A stretch of 64,000 nucleotides of DNA, from NCBI GenBank assembly GCA_910575775.1, contig CAJTEY010000003.1:62001-126000 (forward strand), read 5' to 3'. Of the stretch, positions 21,119 to 30,025 are shown one piece after another. Source of the stretch: Lachnospiraceae bacterium. Its GTDB lineage: Bacteria; Bacillota; Clostridia; Lachnospirales; Lachnospiraceae. The translations under genes were made by a program, and so were the position numbers. The stretch's first letter is position 1. Every line of letters begins with the position of its first letter. The notes under the pieces are model-generated. The model saw nothing but the letters and a program-made list of their open reading frames with translations. It did not search any database and had not been told where the DNA came from.

Positions 21119-22051
21119 CTACCATCCTTTGTAAGCGGAAATTTTATAATCCAGCAGTTTTGTCTCATAATTCTCCGGGTGGATTTTCCACTGATAGGGC
21201 GTAATATTGAGAACCTTCTTAAAATTTCTGTTGAAGGTGGACACCGACTGAAACCCGCATCTCTCAGCTACCAGCTCCATGCTGTCCGTATGTTTTTTCA
21301 TATATTCGCAGGCCATCTGCACCCGCACCAGATTCAGATAATCAGAGGGCGTCATGTTCATAATCTTTTGGAACACTCTCCGAAAATGTGTTTCTGACAT
21401 ATGGCTTACCTGCGCCAGATCCCCGATGGTCAGTTCCTGCGCATAATTCGCGCCAATATAGTGAAGGGCAAAAGAAATCTGGGAAACACCCCTGCTCTGT
21501 TTCCTGACCTTTACTACTTTTTCTTGGTTCATACGGGCAATATTGATAAAAAGTGACAGAAGCAGTCCTTTCACGCTTTCTGCATAAAAATCTTTCTTAT
21601 AGCGCATCTCGTCCATGATGGTCTTGATCAGCTCCGTCATCTCGGGATACCCCATCGCCTCCACCGCCCATGCGCGATTGTTGATGATCGCGCTCAGATC
21701 ATCCGCATAGAGCGGGTCTTCTCTGTATACTTCCCGCAAAAGCGCCTCCACATCGACAAACAGATACTCCCAGCGGCTTAAGGAAAAGTGATAGCTGTTC
21801 GTATTATGCGGAAAGTTTTTGGGAATGATCGTGAACATATCCGGCTTATAGGATACCGTCTCATCATCCAGCACAACCTCGCCGCTTCCATCATAGCAGT
21901 ATCCGATTTCCATATAATTGTGAAAATGCAGGCAGTCCATATCTTCACCATAAGGGCGGACCCACGCCTCTCCCAGCAAGGCAATACATGGCTCATTCTG
22001 TGGGATCTCATAATAACGAAATTCAATTTCCTGTTTCTTTTTCGCCGCCAT
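21119..22051 (-). CDS. AraC-family regulator of the lactose locus
   Basis: Transcription regulator of 310 residues. The N-terminal half is a cupin-type sensor domain (CLHFHNYMEIGYCYDGSGEVVLDD), and the C-terminal ~100 residues carry the two AraC helix-turn-helix motifs, including LAQVSHMSETHFRRVFQ and VAERCGFQSVSTFNRNFKKVL. It lies directly upstream of the binding-protein gene on the same strand but is separated by its own terminator. By analogy with Firmicute sugar loci it probably activates that operon on sensing the sugar. Confidence 0.92.
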   Translation of the reverse strand: MAAKKKQEIEFRYYEIPQNEPCIALLGEAWVRPYGEDMDCLHFHNYMEIGYCYDGSGEVVLDDETVSYKPDMFTIIPKNFPHNTNSYHFSLSRWEYLFVDVEALLREVYREDPLYADDLSAIINNRAWAVEAMGYPEMTELIKTIMDEMRYKKDFYAESVKGLLLSLFINIARMNQEKVVKVRKQSRGVSQISFALHYIGANYAQELTIGDLAQVSHMSETHFRRVFQKIMNMTPSDYLNLVRVQMACEYMKKHTDSMELVAERCGFQSVSTFNRNFKKVLNITPYQWKIHPENYETKLLDYKISAYKGW

Positions 22052-22198
22052 ATGTAATCTTCCCCCCTATTCGGACTAACCTGTGTTCGGATTTAGCAGG
22101 TAATAAGTAATATCCCAGCCCTCTCCTATCATATCGTAAGTTTGCCATATATACAACTCAAAAAGTCCGTTATTTTGTCTGCCCTGCCTACTTTCCGA

Positions 22199-22240
22199 AC
22201 CAAAGCAGAACGCCCCCGACAATGCAGCGTCGAGGACATT
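22199..22240 (-). terminator. Possible terminator hairpin after the amt gene
   Basis: On the minus strand GAATGTCCTCGAC can pair with GTCGGGGGCGTTC over 13 positions with several G-U pairs. It is about 70 bases after the amt-PII stop codon. The following T run is poor, so this is a weak terminator or a processed 3' structure. Confidence 0.4.
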
Positions 22241-22308
22241 CTTTCACAGACATATGTTAATAGAGGATATGATTGGAAATATCTTCTACCAAATCCGCAC
22301 CACTGCAA

Positions 22309-24075
22309 TCACTCCACATCCTGCAATGCATCGAAATCCTCCTCGCCAGTGCGGATTTTTACAACCTTATCCACGTTGTAGACAAAAATCTTTCCGTCTC
22401 CGATATGCCCTGTATAGAGGGCTTTCTTGGCCGCTTCCACCACCGTATCCACAGGTATTTTACTGACAACCACTTCAACCTTTACTTTCGGCAGTAAGGT
22501 AGCATCCATCTCTACGCCCCTGTACTTTTCACCCGCGCCCTTCTGAATACCGCAGCCCATTACCTGGGTCACCGTCATGCCTGTCACGCCCAGATCGTTC
22601 ATGGCCTTGCGCAGCTTATCGTATCTGGACAGCTTCGCAATGATCGTCACTTTATAGATACCCGTAGCCGACGCCATCGGTACCTGCGCCACCTTCACCG
22701 CTGCATCCTTCTGTATCCGGGATGCCGCATCATACTCCTCCACGCCAAGACTTGTATTTTCATTCACATCCATAACCATTGCTCCCGACACATCCATAAT
22801 ACTGAAGCCGGAGTATGCGGAAGCCAGCCCATGCTCCGTAGTGTCCAGGCCTACGATTTCCTCCTCCTGAGAAGCGCGCAGACCCACTGTCGCCTTAATC
22901 ACCAGAAATACAATCGTAATGGTCACAAGCGTCCACGCCGCTACCGAAGCAAAACCGACCAGCTGTAGTCCCATCAGTTTCAGGCCGCCGCCGTAAAACA
23001 GACCCGTAAGCTCCGTGCCGGAAGCGTCTGCTATAGAGTAACCCGGCGCGCTATTGGTCGCAAAAAGGCCTACTGCAAGAGTTCCCCAGATACCGTTCAT
23101 CATATGCACCGCCACTGCGCCCACGGGATCATCGATCCGCAGCTTATAATCCAGCAGCCAGACCCCGAATACCACCAGCAGGCCTGCTACCGCCCCGATT
23201 ACAATGGCCCCAAAAGCGTCCGTCACATCGCAAGGCGCAGTGATCGCCACAAGACCCGCAAGGGACGCGTTCAGGCACATGGAGACATCGGGCTTTCCGT
23301 ACCTGACCCATGTAAATACCATACACACTACTGTTGCAACCGCAGGCGCGATCGTCGTCGTCACAAAAATGGAGCCGAGCTGTTCCACGCTCACCGCCGC
23401 CGCGCCGTTAAAGCCGTACCAGCCAAGCCAGAGGATAAACACACCAAGCGCGCCAAGGGGAAGGCTGTGTCCGGGAAAGGCATTTACCTTAGTAACCCTG
23501 CCGTTCTTATCCATATTGAATTTGCCGATACGGGGTCCCAAAATCTTCGCTCCTACCAGAGCAGAAATGCCGCCTACCATATGAATCGCACAGGAACCTG
23601 CAAAGTCATGGAACCCGATCTGCGAAAGCCAGCCGCCGCCCCAGATCCAGTGCGCCTCAATCGGATAGATCAATGCGGATATCACGCCGGAGTAAATACA
23701 GTAGCTCAAAAACTTTGTGCGCTCCGCCATAGCTCCGGAAACGATTGTTGCCGTAGTCGCGCAGAACACGAGATTGAATACAAAATTTGACCAGTCGAAG
23801 CTCTCATAGGCCGTGAAAATGTCGAAGCCGGGCCTGCCGATCAGTCCGGCCAGATCCTCGCCAAGTAAAAGGCCGAAGCCGATCAGAATAAACATTACCG
23901 TACCGATACAGAAATCCATCAAGTTTTTCATAATGATGTTTCCCGCATTCTTCGCTCTGGTAAATCCCGTCTCGACCATCGCAAATCCGGCCTGCATCCA
24001 GAACACCAGCGCGGCGCCGATTAGAAACCAGACACCGAAAATCTGTCCGTTTAAAACCTCCATCATCTCTTCCAT
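22309..24075 (-). CDS. Ammonium transporter fused to a P-II regulatory domain
   Basis: Fusion protein of 588 residues. Residues ~10-420 are an Amt/MEP ammonium channel with about eleven helices and the signatures FWMQAGFAMVETGF and HMVGGISALVGA. A linker of about 60 residues leads to a C-terminal P-II domain (about the last 115 residues, from VYKVTIIAKL). In the T-loop the sequence is GAGEKYRGVEM: the Tyr equivalent to GlnB Tyr46 is kept, but the uridylylated Tyr51 position is Met. The channel imports ammonium and the tethered P-II presumably gates it by ATP/ADP/2-oxoglutarate sensing. The start at ATG 24075 is set by GGAGGA upstream. Confidence 0.93.
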   Translation of the reverse strand: MEEMMEVLNGQIFGVWFLIGAALVFWMQAGFAMVETGFTRAKNAGNIIMKNLMDFCIGTVMFILIGFGLLLGEDLAGLIGRPGFDIFTAYESFDWSNFVFNLVFCATTATIVSGAMAERTKFLSYCIYSGVISALIYPIEAHWIWGGGWLSQIGFHDFAGSCAIHMVGGISALVGAKILGPRIGKFNMDKNGRVTKVNAFPGHSLPLGALGVFILWLGWYGFNGAAAVSVEQLGSIFVTTTIAPAVATVVCMVFTWVRYGKPDVSMCLNASLAGLVAITAPCDVTDAFGAIVIGAVAGLLVVFGVWLLDYKLRIDDPVGAVAVHMMNGIWGTLAVGLFATNSAPGYSIADASGTELTGLFYGGGLKLMGLQLVGFASVAAWTLVTITIVFLVIKATVGLRASQEEEIVGLDTTEHGLASAYSGFSIMDVSGAMVMDVNENTSLGVEEYDAASRIQKDAAVKVAQVPMASATGIYKVTIIAKLSRYDKLRKAMNDLGVTGMTVTQVMGCGIQKGAGEKYRGVEMDATLLPKVKVEVVVSKIPVDTVVEAAKKALYTGHIGDGKIFVYNVDKVVKIRTGEEDFDALQDVE

Positions 24076-24133
24076 AATTTTTCCTCCTCTTCCAAACAAT
24101 TTGATGCCATGGCATGTAGCAGCGCATAAAAGT

Positions 24134-24165
24134 AAAGGCGCCTTGAGTTTCCTCAAAGCGCCTTT
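24134..24165 (-). promoter_or_regulatory. Leader hairpin of the amt-PII gene
   Basis: AAAGGCGCTTTGAG pairs with CTCAAGGCGCCTTT (one mismatch) around a four-base loop, starting within about ten bases of the predicted transcription start. It is followed by a U-rich but imperfect run (TTTACTTTTAT). It could be an attenuator or a target for an RNA-binding antiterminator such as the ANTAR proteins known to control nitrogen genes in Clostridia. Confidence 0.6.
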
Positions 24166-24180
24166 GCTCTTATGTCTTGG

Positions 24181-24209
24181 ATTGTAGCACTGGCAGTTTA
24201 CCATGTCAA
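24181..24209 (-). promoter_or_regulatory. Sigma-A promoter of the amt-PII gene
   Basis: On the minus strand a perfect TTGACA (24204-24209) is followed after 17 bases by TACAAT (24181-24186). The start of transcription should be near 24174, giving a leader of about 100 bases that begins with the hairpin. Confidence 0.8.
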
Positions 24210-24325
24210 GCATTTTTTGTATTTGTGTATAAATGTATTTTTGTATACCACGCGAAGGCTTACTCCTTCGGACTACTTTGAATTTGCTGTCCGTCTTTCC
24301 AGGATTTCCTTTCCAGATCTATTTT

Positions 24326-24505
24326 CTACAGTGTTAAATCCTCAATATTAACACCAAGACTGGACAGCTTGGCTACAAGCCCCCTCAACTGATAGTCCAG
24401 TTCCTTATTGACTGTGTCTCCATTCGCCTGCTTAATACGCTGCAGATTCATATAATTATCAATAGTTACTGTAATTAATTCCTTCTCTGTCATCTCCTGT
24501 ACCAT
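24326..24505 (-). CDS. Small hypothetical protein
   Basis: 59-residue soluble protein (MVQEMTEKELITVTIDNY at its start), rich in helix-forming residues, not recognised. ATG 24505 is preferred; an upstream ATG at 24553 adds 16 residues and would also be possible. The ribosome-binding site is AAGGACGG at a longish distance. It is between the EamA transporter and amt on the same strand, without a clear link to either. Confidence 0.5.
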   Translation of the reverse strand: MVQEMTEKELITVTIDNYMNLQRIKQANGDTVNKELDYQLRGLVAKLSSLGVNIEDLTL

Positions 24506-24592
24506 CCTTTCACCGTCCTTTTTAATGATGATTTTTATGTGATACACTTTCATTATAATAGATGGCCAAAAAAGTGTAAAGCCCGTCTCATT

Positions 24593-25531
24593 TCATGATT
24601 TCGCCTGCTGTTTCCCGAATTGCATCTGCGCAAAAATCACCGCAGCAAACACCAGCACGCACCCCAGAATTTCCCGGCCGGTCATGGTCTCGTGCAGAAT
24701 CAGCATACCCGCCAGCACGGAGAAAACCGATTCCAGACTCATCAGCAGGGACGCGATGGCCGGATTGATCCCGTTCTGTCCCACGATCTGCAGCGTATAG
24801 CCCACACCGCAGGACATGACACCCGCATATAACAGCGGAATCCACACATCAATACTCCCGAGAGACTGCATCCACGCCGCCGCACCCATCTGGCGCATCT
24901 CCACAGCAATCATCGGAAACATCCCCCACGCGCCACACACAAAAAACTGGATACACGCCATGCGTACCCCGTCCACCAGCGGGGAGAAATGGTCTATCAC
25001 CATAATATGTACGGAAAAACAGACCGCGCACAAAAGCACCAGCCCGTCGCTGAACTGAAAGGAAAAACTGTCAGTCAGACAGAGAAAATAGAGCCCTACA
25101 ACCGCCACCAGAATACTGATCCAGACATTCCAGCCGCATTTTTTTTTGAAGAAAATACCAAGCACCGGCACCAGAAGAATATAACATGCCGTCAGAAATC
25201 CGGCCTTACCAGCCGTGGTGCCGTAATACATGCCCATCTGCTGAAAGGTGCTCGCCACAAACAGCACCATCCCGCAAAGGGTTCCGCCCAGCGACAGCCT
25301 GCGCCTGTCCTGCGCCGACTGCGGCTTTTTGCCAGCTGTATACTTGTCGAGAAAGGGAATCACCGGCAGGAGCACGAGCCCGCCCATAAAGGATCGTATA
25401 CAGTTAAAGGTATACGGCCCCGCCGACGCACCGCCCTGTCTCTGTGCCACAAAAGCGACGCCCCAGACAAGGGCGGTGAGAAGCAGAAGCACGGAATTGC
25501 GCGCCTTTACATTTATCGTTGGTTTTTTCAT
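24593..25531 (-). CDS. DMT-superfamily (EamA) transporter
   Basis: Membrane protein of 312 residues with ten predicted helices in two EamA repeats. The N-terminal repeat starts LLLLTALVWGVAFVAQRQGG; the second repeat ends with the conserved LLMSLESVFSVLAGMLILHE and EILGCVLVFAAVI. EamA proteins export metabolites such as amino acids; the substrate here is unknown. The start lies 18 bases after the GNAT gene with GGGAGG in the gap, so the two are likely cotranscribed. Confidence 0.9.
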   Translation of the reverse strand: MKKPTINVKARNSVLLLLTALVWGVAFVAQRQGGASAGPYTFNCIRSFMGGLVLLPVIPFLDKYTAGKKPQSAQDRRRLSLGGTLCGMVLFVASTFQQMGMYYGTTAGKAGFLTACYILLVPVLGIFFKKKCGWNVWISILVAVVGLYFLCLTDSFSFQFSDGLVLLCAVCFSVHIMVIDHFSPLVDGVRMACIQFFVCGAWGMFPMIAVEMRQMGAAAWMQSLGSIDVWIPLLYAGVMSCGVGYTLQIVGQNGINPAIASLLMSLESVFSVLAGMLILHETMTGREILGCVLVFAAVIFAQMQFGKQQAKS

Positions 25532-25549
25532 CCTATCATCCTCCCCAAA

Positions 25550-26275
25550 TTACAGTTCTTTCACCAGAAGAAAATGCCTTTTCCCATCCAGCCGTGACTC
25601 CCCGGAAAGCGTAAATCCCAGCTTTTTACACAGATTCAGAGATCTCTCATTCCCCGGCTGCACGAGCGCCTGCACACGATCCATCAAAAGCGTCTCTCCG
25701 GCATAAGCGAGAACCGCACTGCACACTTCGTATGCGTATCCCCGCCCTTGCCAGGGCACGCCGAACACAAAGCCCAGCTCCGGCAGATCGTAGCCTTCCC
25801 GCCAGCTTATCCCTGCTCTGCCAATCACCACACCGCTCTCCTTTTCCAGCGCGGTCCACATACCATATCCGTAAAAGGCGTATACTTTTTCTATATAATC
25901 TTTTGTGTAAGCGATCTCCTCGTCCCTGTCCGCAAACAGATTTTCCATATACTCGGTAATGGATGGCTCCGCATAAATCTGGTAAAAACTGTCCACATCC
26001 CCCACCGTTGTCTCCCGCACGATACAACGTTCTGTTGTGAGTATTTCCCACGGCATTCCGGCAAGGCGGCGGTACGCCAGATCAAAGGATTCCTCGTCCA
26101 TCTCCTCCAGGTTTTCCACCGCATAAAGCGCACCGGGAAAAGATTCATCCCGGTTATTTTCATGCAGACAGGGCAGCACATAGCAGCCCTGGTTTCGCAT
26201 GGCAGTGTAGACCTTCGCCTGATCTGTGACATATAAAGGCTGTTCCCACGATGAATGACATATTTTTTTCAACAT
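25550..26275 (-). CDS. GNAT-family N-acetyltransferase
   Basis: 241-residue protein. The C-terminal ~170 residues are a RimJ/RimL-like GNAT acetyltransferase domain with LGFVFGVPWQGRGYAYEVCSAVLAYA (acetyl-CoA-binding motif A, with Q/R-x-x-G-x-A) and VQPGNERSLNLCKKLGF. The N-terminal ~70 residues are extra and not recognised. It acetylates an amine on a small molecule or protein N-terminus; the substrate is unknown. The start at ATG 26275 is uncertain, because no clear ribosome-binding site is present; an upstream ATG at 26311 is in frame. Confidence 0.82.
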   Translation of the reverse strand: MLKKICHSSWEQPLYVTDQAKVYTAMRNQGCYVLPCLHENNRDESFPGALYAVENLEEMDEESFDLAYRRLAGMPWEILTTERCIVRETTVGDVDSFYQIYAEPSITEYMENLFADRDEEIAYTKDYIEKVYAFYGYGMWTALEKESGVVIGRAGISWREGYDLPELGFVFGVPWQGRGYAYEVCSAVLAYAGETLLMDRVQALVQPGNERSLNLCKKLGFTLSGESRLDGKRHFLLVKEL

Positions 26276-26393
26276 AGCTATCACTATAACACAATTCTTC
26301 CAATCCCACAATTTTTCCTTTACCTCCCCGCCTCTTTCTTATAGAATAGGAGGTAAGTCAATGACAATTTGAAAAAAGAAAGGAACTATCAAT

Positions 26394-26918
26394 ATGGCTC
26401 AGCAAAATCCAATCGTAACTTTTACTATGGCAGACGGCGGCGTCATCAAGGCAGAATTATATCCTGAAATCGCTCCCGTCTCCGTCAACAACTTTATCAG
26501 TCTGATCCAGAAAAATTTCTATGACGGTCTGATCTTCCACCGGGTTATCAAAGGCTTTATGATCCAGGGCGGCGACCCGGAAGGCACAGGCATGGGCGGC
26601 CCCGGCTATTCTATCAAAGGGGAATTTAAGCAGAATGGCTTTGAAAATGACTTGAAGCACACGGAGGGCGTTCTCTCTATGGCAAGAAGCATGCAGCCCG
26701 ACTCCGCAGGCAGCCAGTTTTTCATTATGCACAAGACAAGCCCCCATCTGGACGGCGCTTATGCGGCGTTTGGGAAGGTGATTGAAGGTATGGAAGTGGT
26801 GAACCGCATCGCTGAAGCAGCCACCGATTATGAGGACAGACCCCTTGAAAATCAAGTGATGCAGACAGTTACTGTAGATACTTTCGGTGTGGATTATCCG
26901 GAACCGGAGAAACTGTAA
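26394..26918 (+). CDS. Peptidyl-prolyl cis-trans isomerase, cyclophilin type
   Basis: Cytoplasmic cyclophilin of 174 residues that speeds proline isomerisation during folding. The active-site landmarks are FHRVIKGFMIQGGDPEGTGMGG (catalytic Arg), the MARSMQPDSAGSQFFI block and HLDGAYAAFGKVIEGMEVV. No signal peptide. The ribosome-binding site is AAAGGAAC. It stands alone and converges on the defence-type cassette at 27079. Confidence 0.95.
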   Translation: MAQQNPIVTFTMADGGVIKAELYPEIAPVSVNNFISLIQKNFYDGLIFHRVIKGFMIQGGDPEGTGMGGPGYSIKGEFKQNGFENDLKHTEGVLSMARSMQPDSAGSQFFIMHKTSPHLDGAYAAFGKVIEGMEVVNRIAEAATDYEDRPLENQVMQTVTVDTFGVDYPEPEKL

Positions 26919-27006
26919 ACAGTGACTTCTGGACAGTTCGTCTAATGTTTGTCTTTTCCTCCTTAGCTTTGGCCTAAATATTCATCATTATAGAGATTTT
27001 GCATGG

Positions 27007-27052
27007 CCCATTATCTCCTGAATAAGCAACTGAAATGAAGGATGATAATGGG
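27007..27052. other. Long inverted repeat between convergent genes
   Basis: CCCATTATC-TCCT at 27007-27019 pairs with AGGA-T-GATAATGGG at 27039-27052, giving 13 bp with one bulged base around a 19-base loop. It lies between the cyclophilin stop and the end of the defence-type cassette. It may be a weak bidirectional terminator or mark the cassette edge. Confidence 0.5.
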
Positions 27053-27078
27053 TTCCCTGCTGTTTTTGCCTGTTGCGT

Positions 27079-28050
27079 TCATAACAAATTGATTCCATAT
27101 CGCCATATCTTTCCTGGTTCTTCTTTATCATCAAATTGTGTTTTTTCGTAAAAAGGATATGTCACTTTAACTTCATCCAGATGATCTAATGCAAAAAGAC
27201 ACGTTCCCAATGCCATCGGCTTTGATCCGATTGTGCATAAATTAAGCAGGGTTCCCCTGTAATCCTCTAAAATCTGGCATAATAGGTTATAGACGTCAAA
27301 CGGATTATTTGCTACCGCACATCGAACATTTTCGCGGCCGATTTTATTAATAAAATCTTCGTTATTAAATAAACTAACATCCTTAAGTTTAGCTGTATAC
27401 GAAGGGAATCCGTTTACAGCGAGAGTCTGTAGGATTTCCTGCCCTTCTTCTGCAAGCGAAAAATATACCTGTCCGGCTAAACCACCATCAAATCCAAGAA
27501 AGATAACCAAAATTTCCTTTTCATTCTCACCCGAGTTACAATATCCTTGTATCGGTGCACATCTTCGCTCTTTCTTCTTTTTGTTGTGATATGCATCAAA
27601 ATACCCTTCTTCATAGATATAGAACTTCGGTTCAGTATAAAATACATCTATATGCTCTACTTGAATAACATTTTTTAACACCATCATAATACGGTAAAGA
27701 TTTGGAATGCTAAATCCTGTAATATCAAACGCAATGCGATCTTTCTTTTGAATGTTTACTTTAGTTAGTTCGCGAAGAGCAGCCATATCAGTCTCTTCTC
27801 GTATTGCAGTAGAAAGCGGTGTCCCAAGATCACAATAGAATAAATCCTCTTGTTCTTGGCTGATATTACTATGAAAATTCTTATAGTCCATAATAATTGT
27901 TTTATCAATATTCAGATTTTCTTTTAATTTCAAGAAAGCCGCCCTGCTTCTTCTTTCTATATTTGGGGCCAGTAAAAAGTAGTCATACGCTTCCCTGTCA
28001 AATATGTTTTCTTCAGTCACTAATTCCATATCATAAATCTGTTGAACCAT
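27079..28050 (-). CDS. Unrecognised Rossmann/CARF-like protein, last gene of PRTase-ORC cassette
   Basis: 323-residue soluble protein with no confident family. Beta-strand/helix alternation is visible throughout. RIAFDITGFSIPNLYRIMM then HIDVFYTEPKFY, ILVIFLGFDGGLAGQVYFSL, and near the C-terminus NLCTIGSKPMALGTCLFAL resemble Rossmann-type ligand-binding folds. The last stretch is reminiscent of the GTKPM/GGTK loops of CARF-type sensors. I chose ATG 28050 because AAGGAG is seven bases upstream; this overlaps the ATPase stop by 20 bases. It could be a sensor or effector of the system. The function is inferred only from context. Confidence 0.6.
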   Translation of the reverse strand: MVQQIYDMELVTEENIFDREAYDYFLLAPNIERRSRAAFLKLKENLNIDKTIIMDYKNFHSNISQEQEDLFYCDLGTPLSTAIREETDMAALRELTKVNIQKKDRIAFDITGFSIPNLYRIMMVLKNVIQVEHIDVFYTEPKFYIYEEGYFDAYHNKKKKERRCAPIQGYCNSGENEKEILVIFLGFDGGLAGQVYFSLAEEGQEILQTLAVNGFPSYTAKLKDVSLFNNEDFINKIGRENVRCAVANNPFDVYNLLCQILEDYRGTLLNLCTIGSKPMALGTCLFALDHLDEVKVTYPFYEKTQFDDKEEPGKIWRYGINLL

Positions 28051-30025
28051 CCTCATTCTCCTTGACAAAATCAAACATTCTGAACTGTTGCATTTCTTCT
28101 TTATTTCCTTTAACATACTTTTTAGCGTCTATCGACTTATGGAGCATTAAATTAAAATTTTGCTTGCTTATTATAGGATTAAAACCACCTCGCGTCCTAT
28201 ATGAATATTGATATATTGGCGCAAAAATTCTGTTTAATAAATAGAGTTCTCCCCTTGCTGTATTTCCAACAGACTTTAACTGCCGTTTATTTTTTCTTAT
28301 AATTGCACCTGAGTTTATCAATTCAATCAGATAATAGTTTAACTCGCTATCATTTCTAATTTCATTTTCATCGGCAAAAGCAAACTGGTTTGTTTCTGGA
28401 TATTTGCCCCATAGATCACGATGATACTCTTCAAAGATACTCCCCATGCTGTCAATAAATGTATATAACTTATTACCATTGTTACTGGACATGGCAATCT
28501 TGCGTCTTTGGTCTTCCGCTGTATCCACAGCAGCAAAAGTTTGAATCTGCCGACATATGGGTTTTCCGTCTTTCAAGTCTTCCAACATTGAATCGTTCAT
28601 ATGTTTGAAAGTGTTTCTGCATAAGGATATAAAATCATTTATTGAGCCACTGGAAAGTTTTAAAAACGTGTTAAAGCTGTAGTATTGCTTGCGTTCTCCG
28701 TAAACAGTAAGCAATATATAAAGTAATGTAAGCCGATATTTGCCAGAATAGTCAAGCCGATATTTCTTTATATCTTTTGACTCAATGGGATTGCTTTTAA
28801 TATAGGAACTCAGCTGCTTAGCATCCCTCAACTCCCGGTATTTTCTGCTTAGCGCACCGATTTGATTATATTGACCACCTCTCATTACACGAAGTATATT
28901 ATACATTTCCATCAATTTCTCATCACAAGATAGTTCTTCTATAACTTCTTGCATGCGATTCTGCTCAGGAAAATACTCTCTTAATAATTTAAAGTGTTTT
29001 GTTCCCTTTCCAACAATGGACGCAGCTTCTTCATCAAAATCCTCTTTTTCTCCTAATATACCGGCAATATCAGTTAAACAATTTTCCCTAAAAATATCGA
29101 TACTTTTTAATCTTTTCTTTGAAATATTTACAGCAAATTCTTCATAATCCTTATCTCTTTTGTAGTTAAGTGGACGGAGAAGAAAATCCCGATCAACCTG
29201 CAAACGCTCAGCTGATACATTCGTTTTGTTGTTATCCATTCCTGCGGGTCTCATGCCCAGTCGATAGGTTAAATTAACAGTATCGTCCACTTGTTTGAGC
29301 AGTGTGTTGATCAGCGGCTGAAAAATGCCGACATTTTCATATTCATCCAGCCATATAACAAACAGAACATCTTCCCAGCCGGGAATATCATTGCTGATTG
29401 TACAGATTAAGTCTGTGACTAACCCTCTTGATCCGATTAATGGCATCATTTTATTAATCCATCCATCATCATAAATAGCGGAATTGAGAATTTGATCCAT
29501 TTCTTTAATTAAACTATTAATATACTGGCGTACTCCATTAATGGAAGAATGTTCAATCGAAAAGAAAGAACATAACACCTTTTCGACCGTATATGTGTCA
29601 CAATCACCATAAAAATCTTCTAATATTTCCAAAATTTGACGTACAATAAACAGTTCATAATAACGTTTAAAAATTCTTTCTTTATTCACAACATCACAGT
29701 CTAACTCTTCAAACAGATTACGAAAATCTTGTTTATATCGAAAATATACGCCAACGCTTCTATTTTTGAAAAAATTTAATTTTTCTTCCATTGAGACACT
29801 GTCACATAACTTTTTCTGGATAAAGTAGGATAAATATTTCATAATCATAGTTTTACCAGTACCACGAATTCCTTCAATTACTATAGGAGTTCTGCAAGTC
29901 AATAATTCGCCCTCACTTAAATCATATAGGCGAAAGGGACTACACCAGTACTGCTGGACCTCCAAATACGACATATCCCTCGCCGTACATTCCGAAAAAG
30001 GATTCTTAATAATATTTTCTGCCAT
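28031..30025 (-). CDS. ORC/CDC6-type AAA ATPase of a defence-type cassette
   Basis: P-loop ATPase of 664 residues. Walker A is GIRGTGKT at residues 52-59, directly after the NPFSE... N-terminus typical of the ORC-CDC6-like ATPases that I recall from conflict-system gene clusters. Walker B is FVIWLDEYENV near residue 225. The C-terminal half is helical, with a winged-helix-like region near the end. In such clusters the ATPase is thought to act with the adjacent PRTase-like protein; the mechanism is not known to me. It overlaps the PRTase gene by 20 bases. AT-rich compared with neighbours outside the cassette. Confidence 0.78.
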   Translation of the reverse strand: MAENIIKNPFSECTARDMSYLEVQQYWCSPFRLYDLSEGELLTCRTPIVIEGIRGTGKTMIMKYLSYFIQKKLCDSVSMEEKLNFFKNRSVGVYFRYKQDFRNLFEELDCDVVNKERIFKRYYELFIVRQILEILEDFYGDCDTYTVEKVLCSFFSIEHSSINGVRQYINSLIKEMDQILNSAIYDDGWINKMMPLIGSRGLVTDLICTISNDIPGWEDVLFVIWLDEYENVGIFQPLINTLLKQVDDTVNLTYRLGMRPAGMDNNKTNVSAERLQVDRDFLLRPLNYKRDKDYEEFAVNISKKRLKSIDIFRENCLTDIAGILGEKEDFDEEAASIVGKGTKHFKLLREYFPEQNRMQEVIEELSCDEKLMEMYNILRVMRGGQYNQIGALSRKYRELRDAKQLSSYIKSNPIESKDIKKYRLDYSGKYRLTLLYILLTVYGERKQYYSFNTFLKLSSGSINDFISLCRNTFKHMNDSMLEDLKDGKPICRQIQTFAAVDTAEDQRRKIAMSSNNGNKLYTFIDSMGSIFEEYHRDLWGKYPETNQFAFADENEIRNDSELNYYLIELINSGAIIRKNKRQLKSVGNTARGELYLLNRIFAPIYQYSYRTRGGFNPIISKQNFNLMLHKSIDAKKYVKGNKEEMQQFRMFDFVKENEDGSTDL

